Shown: piece by piece, positions 55,881 to 64,000 of the stretch
How the letters are laid out: every line of letters starts with the position of its first letter
How positions within the stretch are numbered: the first letter of the stretch is position 1
Source: Plantibacter sp. PA-3-X8
Lineage (GTDB): Bacteria; Actinomycetota; Actinomycetes; Actinomycetales; Microbacteriaceae
Length of the DNA: 64,000 bases
Assembly (NCBI RefSeq): GCF_003856975.1
Contig: NZ_CP033107.1
Span: 3,348,001-3,412,000 of the forward strand
Direction of reading: 5' to 3'
Notes under the pieces: generated by a model
Seen by the model: the letters and a program-made list of their open reading frames with translations, nothing else
Told to the model about the DNA's origin: nothing
Databases searched by the model: none
Position numbers and translations under genes: made by a program

Positions 55881-57647
55881 GTGAGCACGAAGACCATCCC
55901 CACCTCCGACGCGGCGGCTGGTGACGCCCCCGCGAAGGTCATCCCCTGGGTGCTCGGGCCGGCCCTCGTGGTCATCCTCGGTGTCGCGCTGTTCTCGATC
56001 CTGCTCCCGAAACAGGCCGAGTCCGTCTTCAACGCCATCCAGTCCGGGATCATCGGAGGCCTCGGGTGGTACTACGTCCTGCTCGTCGCCGGGTTCGTCA
56101 TCGTGGCGATCGTCTTCGCCGTCTCGAAGTTCGGCGACATCAAGCTCGGCAAGGACGACGACGAACCGGAGTTCTCGCTCCTGTCCTGGTTCTCCATGCT
56201 GTTCGCCGCCGGGATGGGCATCGGGCTCGTCTTCTACGGCGTCGGTGAGCCGCTCACACACTTCCTCGAGCCGCGCCCCGGGGTCACGGGCTCCCAGCAG
56301 TCCCTGGCCCAGCAGGCCATGAGTCAGACCTATCTCCACTGGGGACTCCACGCCTGGTCGATCTACGCGGTCGTGGGTGTGGCGCTGGCGTACGCCGTGC
56401 ATCGCAAGGGGCGCCCGATGTCGATCCGGTGGTCGATCGAGCCGTTGCTCGGCAAGCGCGTGCAGGGCGGCTGGGGCAATGCGATCGACGCGATCGCCGT
56501 CATCGGTACCGTGTTCGGCGTCGCGACCTCGCTCGGCCTCGGTGTGCTGCAGATCTCCGCGGGGCTCGGGTACACGGGCATCGCCGAACCGAACATCGTC
56601 ACGCAGGTCATCCTCATCCTCGTGATCACCGGCGTCACGATCTTCTCCCTCGTCTCCGGCGTGCACAAGGGCATGAAGTGGATCTCGAACACCAACCTCG
56701 TCCTCGCGGCGCTGCTGCTGTTCTTCGTCCTGTTCGCCGGCCCGACGCTGTTCCTCCTCCGCGAATGGGTGCAGGCCATGGGCGCCTACCTCCAGAACGT
56801 GGTCGGGCTCACCTTCAACGTCTCCGCGTACCAGGGTGCTGCGGGCGAGGCCTGGCAGTCCTCGTGGACGACCTTCTACTGGGGCTGGTGGATGTCGTGG
56901 GCGCCCTTCGTCGGCGTCTTCATCGCCCGCATCTCGAAGGGACGCACCGTGCGGCAGTTCGTGCTCGGCGTCCTGCTCGTCCCGACCCTCGTCACCTTCC
57001 TCTGGTTCGCCGTGCTCGGCGGCACCGCCATCATGCAGTCGCTGGAGGGCCGTGACTTCAGCGGCGCCGACGGCCCGGTGGATCTCAACACCGCCCTGTT
57101 CAACATGCTCGCCGGGCTCCCCGGCGGATCGATCGCGACCGTCGGTGCCCTGCTGCTCATCCTCCTGTTCTTCGTGACCTCGGCCGACTCGGGATCGCTC
57201 GTGATGGGCATGCTCACCACCGGCGGCACGGAACCGCGGAACCGGGTGCGGATCGCGTGGGCGCTCGTGACGAGCCTCCTGGCCATCTCGCTGCTGATTG
57301 CCGGCGGTCTCGCATCGATGCAGACGGCGGCCATCATCACCGCGCTGCCCTTCAGCGTCGTGATCATCCTCATGTGCATCTCGTCGTTCAAGGCATTCGG
57401 GATCGAGGTGCGACGGGAGCAGCGGGCGAAGCGCCGCCTGTTCGCCGCAGAGCTCACCGAGAGCGTCTCAGCCGACGTGAGCGAACAGCTGTCGGATCAG
57501 GTCTCGGAGCAGGTCACGGAGCACTTCGGCACGATGACCGCCCAGCTCGACCTCCGGCAGCTCGCGTCCCCGGACGCACCGGGGTCATCGGCCGCATCCA
57601 CGGAACCGCAGACGCAGGACCCGGAGCAGCGCCGCTCGAAGGACTGA
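55881..57647 (+). CDS. BCCT-family (betaine/choline/carnitine) transporter
   Basis: 588 aa, 12 predicted helices. Family motifs: FYGVGEPLTHFLEP, QTYLHWGLHAWSIYAVVG, and the Trp-rich FYWGWWMSWAPFVGVFIARISKGR. It imports a compatible solute such as glycine betaine with Na+ or H+. The cytosolic C-terminus after the last helix has a basic stretch (RREQRAKRR) and short heptad-like VSEQ repeats, reminiscent of the osmosensing tail of BetP; that role is inferred. GTG start has GAGGAG about 7 nt before it and fits the promoter. Confidence 0.93.
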   Translation: MSTKTIPTSDAAAGDAPAKVIPWVLGPALVVILGVALFSILLPKQAESVFNAIQSGIIGGLGWYYVLLVAGFVIVAIVFAVSKFGDIKLGKDDDEPEFSLLSWFSMLFAAGMGIGLVFYGVGEPLTHFLEPRPGVTGSQQSLAQQAMSQTYLHWGLHAWSIYAVVGVALAYAVHRKGRPMSIRWSIEPLLGKRVQGGWGNAIDAIAVIGTVFGVATSLGLGVLQISAGLGYTGIAEPNIVTQVILILVITGVTIFSLVSGVHKGMKWISNTNLVLAALLLFFVLFAGPTLFLLREWVQAMGAYLQNVVGLTFNVSAYQGAAGEAWQSSWTTFYWGWWMSWAPFVGVFIARISKGRTVRQFVLGVLLVPTLVTFLWFAVLGGTAIMQSLEGRDFSGADGPVDLNTALFNMLAGLPGGSIATVGALLLILLFFVTSADSGSLVMGMLTTGGTEPRNRVRIAWALVTSLLAISLLIAGGLASMQTAAIITALPFSVVIILMCISSFKAFGIEVRREQRAKRRLFAAELTESVSADVSEQLSDQVSEQVTEHFGTMTAQLDLRQLASPDAPGSSAASTEPQTQDPEQRRSKD

Positions 57648-57656
57648 CCGGACGGC

Positions 57657-58625
57657 TCAACCGACGGGGAAGCGGTCCGAGATCCAGGCCGCTTCCTCGG
57701 CGGTCGGCGACCACGCCGAACCGGCCGCGGCGTTCGCGCGGATCTGTTGCGGAGTGGTCGCACCGCCGATGACACTCGTGAGCCCGTCCTGAGCGAGCAA
57801 CCAGCCGAAGGTCGCCTCGAGCATGGAGATGCCGCGCTCGTCGCAGAAGGCCTGGTAGGCCTCGATCGCGTCCCAGGGCGCCGTGTCGAGGAGGTGCTTG
57901 CGCTGGCGCATGATGCGGCTGTCGGCCGGCCCGCCGTCGCGGGAGAACTTCCCCGTGAACAGGCCGTTGTAGAGCGGGAAGTACGGGAGGAAGCCGACGC
58001 CGGCGGCGCGCATGGCCGGGAACAGCTCGCGCTCCGATCCCCGGACGAGCAGGCTGTACTCGTTCTGGGCCGAGATGAAGGCGGGGTGGCCGGCGGTGCG
58101 AGCCGCCCAGTCCGCCTCGGTCAGCTGCCAACCGGCGAAGTTCGAGTGGCCGGCGTAGCGGATCTTCCCCTCGCGGACGAGCTCGTCCAGGGCCGCGATC
58201 GTCTCCTCGATGGGCGTGAACGGGTCTGGGGTGTGCAGCTGGTACAGGTCGATCCAGTCGGTGCCCAGGCGGCGGAGCGAACCTTCGACCGCGAGCCGGA
58301 TGTAGCGACGGGAGCCCTTGGCACCCCAGTTCGGGATCGGGCTCTCGTAGTCCACATGGCCGAACTTGGTCGCGAGCACGATCTCATCCCGCCGTCCGGC
58401 GATCGCCTGCCCGAGGAGTTGTTCGCTCAGCCCGTACTCCCGGCCGTAGATGTCGGCGGTGTCGAAGAGGGTGACTCCGGCGTCAATGGCCGCGTCGACG
58501 ACGGCTCGCGTGCCGTCCAGGCTCTCGGTGACCGTGCCCTCGCGTCCGAAGTTGTTGCAGCCGATGCCGACAGCTGAGACGAGGAGGCCGCTGCGACCGA
58601 GTGGGCGATAGCTGAGATCAGACAT
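57657..58625 (-). CDS. aldo/keto reductase
   Basis: 322 aa. NADPH-dependent TIM-barrel reductase with the tetrad visible: Asp and Tyr in FDTADIYG, Lys in LATKFGHVD and His in YQLHTPDP. Resembles the YghZ/voltage-gated K channel beta-subunit group. Substrate unknown, probably aldehydes. ATG with TAGCCT 6 nt upstream. Confidence 0.92.
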   Translation of the reverse strand: MSDLSYRPLGRSGLLVSAVGIGCNNFGREGTVTESLDGTRAVVDAAIDAGVTLFDTADIYGREYGLSEQLLGQAIAGRRDEIVLATKFGHVDYESPIPNWGAKGSRRYIRLAVEGSLRRLGTDWIDLYQLHTPDPFTPIEETIAALDELVREGKIRYAGHSNFAGWQLTEADWAARTAGHPAFISAQNEYSLLVRGSERELFPAMRAAGVGFLPYFPLYNGLFTGKFSRDGGPADSRIMRQRKHLLDTAPWDAIEAYQAFCDERGISMLEATFGWLLAQDGLTSVIGGATTPQQIRANAAAGSAWSPTAEEAAWISDRFPVG

Positions 58626-58631
58626 GCATCC

Positions 58632-58637
58632 AGGCTA
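58632..58637 (-). promoter_or_regulatory. -10 element of the aldo/keto reductase gene (leaderless)
   Basis: TAGCCT on the minus strand ends 6 nt before the ATG at 58625. Confidence 0.5.
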
Positions 58638-58721
58638 GCCCGACCGTCCTCCACAGGCACCCGTCGGCCCCCGACGCCGCGGCCAGGCCCACGTGACGCA
58701 TCGCGCCGATCACGGGCTTCC

Positions 58722-58727
58722 TACGCT
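58722..58727 (+). promoter_or_regulatory. -10 element of ogt-tag (leaderless)
   Basis: TACGCT ends 6 nt before the ATG at 58734. Confidence 0.5.
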
Positions 58728-58733
58728 CGGTGC

Positions 58734-59282
58734 ATGACCACACACCTCACCGTCACCGCTCCCGTACGCCCCTGCTCCGTCATCGCCGACCCGACCACCG
58801 AGGGCTTCCTCAGGATGCCGACGCCGGTGGGGCGGATCGAGCTCCGCTCCGTCGACGACGCGGTCTCAGCCGTGCGCTTCGAGCACCACGGGCGACTCCC
58901 CCTCGACGGCGTGGACGAACGCCCCACCGCGGTCCTCCTCGACGCCGCGGAGCAGATCGACGAGTACTTCCGCGGACGACGCACCGTGTTCGACCTCGCG
59001 CTCGTCACGACCGGCACGCCGTTCCAGCAGGCGGTCTGGTCGGCGCTCGGCGAGGTGCCGTTCGGCGACTCCATCGGGTACGGCGCCCTTGCGGCCGCGG
59101 CCGGTGCCCCGCAGGGCGGCAGGGCGGCCGGCCAGGCGGTCCGGGCGAACACCATCGCCCTCCTCATCCCCTGTCATCGCGTCCTCGGGACCGGGCGGAT
59201 CGTGACGGGCTATTCTGGCGGAGACGGACCGGCCACCAAACGCTGGCTCCTCGACCACGAAGGGATCCCGTACCGCCGATGA
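58734..59282 (+). CDS. ogt: methylated-DNA-protein-cysteine methyltransferase
   Basis: 182 aa. Suicide enzyme transferring the methyl group from O6-methylguanine to its own Cys in LLIPCHRVLG; TPFQQAVWSALGEVPFGDSIGYGALAAAAG and YSGGDGPATKRWLLDHEG complete the DNA-binding fold. No AraC-like N-terminal domain, so it is not an Ada regulator. It overlaps the glycosylase gene by ATGA, forming an alkylation-repair pair. Confidence 0.95.
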   Translation: MTTHLTVTAPVRPCSVIADPTTEGFLRMPTPVGRIELRSVDDAVSAVRFEHHGRLPLDGVDERPTAVLLDAAEQIDEYFRGRRTVFDLALVTTGTPFQQAVWSALGEVPFGDSIGYGALAAAAGAPQGGRAAGQAVRANTIALLIPCHRVLGTGRIVTGYSGGDGPATKRWLLDHEGIPYRR

Positions 59283-59866
59283 GTCCAGCCTCCCCGACCA
59301 TCGTCGGCACCGACGGCCTGACCCGCTGCGCCTGGGCCGGGACGGACGCGGAGTACCAGCGCTATCACGACGAGGAGTGGGGCGTACCGCTCCACGGACA
59401 GCGGCAGGTTTTCGAGAAGATCAGTCTCGAAGGGTTCCAGGCCGGGCTCTCCTGGATCACGATCCTCCGGAAGCGACCGGCTTTCCGGGAACGGTTCCAC
59501 GGCTTCGACCTCGACGCCGTCGCAGCGATGACGGAGGCGGATGTCGAGAGCCTGCTCGAGGACGCCCGGATCATCCGGCACCGCGGGAAGATCAACGCGG
59601 TCATCGGCAATGCCCGCACCGCCCTCGAGCTGGGCGACGACCTGGACGAGCTCCTCTGGAGCTTCGCTCCCGCGCCACGGCACGCACGGTTCGCCCAGTG
59701 GACGGAGGTTCCCGCGGTGACCCCCGAGTCCACCGCGCTCAGCGCCCACCTGCGGAAGCGCGGCTACCGGTTCGTCGGCCCGACGACGATGTACGCCCTC
59801 ATGCAGTCCGGAGGCCTCGTCGACGACCACCTCGTCGGCTGCTGGCGCTCCGAGAGCACTCCCTGA
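59279..59866 (+). CDS. tag: DNA-3-methyladenine glycosylase I
   Basis: 195 aa. Excises 3-methyladenine. Typical Tag motifs: RCAWAGTDAEYQRYHDEEWGVPLHG (zinc ligands near the N-terminus), FEKISLEGFQAGLSWITILRKR, RHRGKINAVIGNA and YRFVGPTTMYALMQSGG ending DDHLVGC with the C-terminal zinc Cys. ATG overlaps the ogt stop (ATGA). Probably co-expressed with ogt as a constitutive alkylation repair unit. Confidence 0.95.
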   Translation: MSPASPTIVGTDGLTRCAWAGTDAEYQRYHDEEWGVPLHGQRQVFEKISLEGFQAGLSWITILRKRPAFRERFHGFDLDAVAAMTEADVESLLEDARIIRHRGKINAVIGNARTALELGDDLDELLWSFAPAPRHARFAQWTEVPAVTPESTALSAHLRKRGYRFVGPTTMYALMQSGGLVDDHLVGCWRSESTP

Positions 59867-59880
59867 TCCGGAGGGATCAG
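59863..59880. terminator. hairpin over two stop codons
   Basis: CTGATCC and GGATCAG form a 7-bp stem with a GGAG loop. The stem includes the tag stop and the yaaA stop of the converging genes; bidirectional terminator candidate. Confidence 0.5.
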
Positions 59881-60638
59881 ACGACGAGGGCGAGCTCCGT
59901 CACCCGACCGTCGTCGGCACGGGAGTGGATATCGAGCACCCAGCCGGTCGACCGCGCCCACTCGAGCAACGAGTCGACATCAGGGTGGTCGACACCGGCC
60001 TCCAGCAGCGCGCGGGTGAACCGGCCCTTGCCCTGCTTGTTGAAGTGGTTGAGCGCACGACGGCGGCCATCGTCACCGACCGTGAGCACACGCAGGTAGA
60101 CGGCACCGACGCGGTCCGGCAACGGCCCGAGCGACGCGTAGCCTTCCGAGCGCAGGTCCAGCAAGACACCCCGGACGGCGTCCAGCTCTCGCGCGACCGG
60201 CACCGCCCAGTGACGCTTCAGGACGAACCCGGGGAGCCTGGAGTCGTGGGAGAGCCGATACGCCGGAATGGGATCGAGCGCGCCGACCGGGCCGAGCAAC
60301 GCCGAGTGCACGACCAGGTGCTCAGCGGCGAAGCGTCGCGCGTCCGCTGAGAGCGTGGCACCATCGAGCGCGTCGTACAGCACCCCCGCGTACCGGTCGA
60401 TCGCCGGCATTGTCGAAGACGTCGCCGCCACGCGGTTGCGCTGGACCTCACCGAGCTGCTTGGGGCCGAGCTTCAGCGCCTTCACCGTCGCGGCCTCATC
60501 GGCAGCGAGCGACACCAGGGCGCCGAGGCAATCATTCCGGGACGAGGAGAGCCCTGGAAACCGCAGCAGGGCGGTGTCCAGGGCTCGTCCGTCGCCGCCG
60601 TCCCGCTTCGTCTCCGAAGGGGGAAGGAGGATCAGCAC
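59877..60638 (-). CDS. yaaA: YaaA-family peroxide stress protein
   Basis: 253 aa of the YaaA/DUF328 family: LILLPPSETKRDGG at the start, RYAGVLYDALD in the middle and VLDLRSEGYASLGP, KQGKGRFTRALLEAG near the end. In E. coli YaaA lowers free iron and limits oxidative damage. GTG start. It is convergent with tag and 4 bp upstream of atpC on the same strand. Confidence 0.93.
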   Translation of the reverse strand: MLILLPPSETKRDGGDGRALDTALLRFPGLSSSRNDCLGALVSLAADEAATVKALKLGPKQLGEVQRNRVAATSSTMPAIDRYAGVLYDALDGATLSADARRFAAEHLVVHSALLGPVGALDPIPAYRLSHDSRLPGFVLKRHWAVPVARELDAVRGVLLDLRSEGYASLGPLPDRVGAVYLRVLTVGDDGRRRALNHFNKQGKGRFTRALLEAGVDHPDVDSLLEWARSTGWVLDIHSRADDGRVTELALVV

Positions 60639-60642
60639 TGAA

Positions 60643-60918
60643 TCAGGAGCTGGTCACGAGCGTGGCGTTGCCGGCCACGACGGTGACGGTGTTGTTCTCG
60701 ACCGACAGGAAGCCGTCTTCAGCGTTCGCGACGATCTTCGAGCCGTCTTCGAGCGTGACACGGACCTCACCGGCGGCGAGGATGGCCAGCATCGGCTCGT
60801 GGCCGGGCAGGATACCGATCTCGCCGTCGACGGTCTTCGCGATCAGCTGGCGTGCCGGGCCGGACCACACTTCGTGGTCGGCCGCGACGACGCTCACGGT
60901 CAGAGGAGCGGAAGCCAT
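60643..60918 (-). CDS. atpC: F0F1 ATP synthase epsilon subunit, short form
   Basis: 91 aa. Beta-sandwich domain complete: LTVSVVAADHEVWSGPARQLIAKTVDGEIGILPGHEPMLAILAAGEVRV. It ends right after that domain, so the two C-terminal inhibitory helices of typical epsilon (about 130 aa) are absent; short forms are known in actinobacteria. ATG at 60918 lies 2 bp after the atpD stop region. Confidence 0.93.
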   Translation of the reverse strand: MASAPLTVSVVAADHEVWSGPARQLIAKTVDGEIGILPGHEPMLAILAAGEVRVTLEDGSKIVANAEDGFLSVENNTVTVVAGNATLVTSS

Positions 60919-60920
60919 GC

Positions 60921-63328
<2,408 letters not shown>

Positions 63329-63331
63329 GGA

Positions 63332-64000
<669 letters not shown>

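Overview
The window is about 64 kb of GC-rich chromosome from an actinobacterium. Gene content and order (proS/nusA/ylxR/infB/rbfA/truB/ribF, dxr/rseP/ispG, atpA-G-D-C), frequent GTG starts, ATGA-type gene overlaps and a BCCT carrier point to the Micrococcales, most likely Microbacteriaceae; the family assignment is inference. No rRNA, tRNA, CRISPR array, transposase, integrase or phage gene was seen, so this reads as native chromosome with accessory modules set between conserved blocks.

Layout. 1-3062: partial DUF4232 lipoprotein, malate dehydrogenase, NAD(P)-binding epimerase. 3091-7555: deoxyribose catabolism operon (SorC regulator, deoC, aldehyde dehydrogenase, truncated dehydrogenase-like partner). 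7617-11597: MFS carrier, ribF, two small membrane proteins, truB. 11662-13415: nucleoside-kinase-like protein divergent from mutY, then a cluster of dispersed repeats. 13430-18318: nusA-ylxR-infB-rbfA without rimP. 18525-20911: two-component system where rimP would be expected, then proS. 22758-28225: a six-gene MoxR/DUF58/VWA operon. 28424-31957: a three-gene nonulosonic (sialic-acid-like) cassette. 32003-39231: ispG, SHOCT protein, NarL-type two-component system with palindromic sites, rseP, dxr, lipoprotein FKBP. 39378-43151: plsC, OsmC, gabT and asparaginase. 43183-47795: FtsK/EccC-like ATPase, PP2C phosphatase, Lrp/AsnC regulator. 47870-55617: histidine kinase, degenerate GGDEF membrane protein, lipoprotein, processive glycosyltransferase, degenerate Hpt protein, response regulator and GH6 glycosidase. 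55881-60638: BCCT transporter, aldo/keto reductase, ogt-tag repair pair, yaaA. 60643-64000: end of the F-ATPase operon.

The most interesting region is 47870-55617. It puts a membrane kinase and two signalling domains that have lost their active residues next to a cellulose-synthase-like glycosyltransferase and a secreted GH6 glucanase, and so looks like a regulated exopolysaccharide locus. The nonulosonate cassette at 28424-31957 is the second candidate.

A window-wide pattern is that many genes have a TAnnnT -10 hexamer ending 6-7 nt before the start codon with no Shine-Dalgarno. This predicts leaderless mRNAs, and it helped fix several starts (truB, dxr, plsC, ispG). Internal genes of operons instead overlap the previous stop codon or carry a GGAGG-type site.
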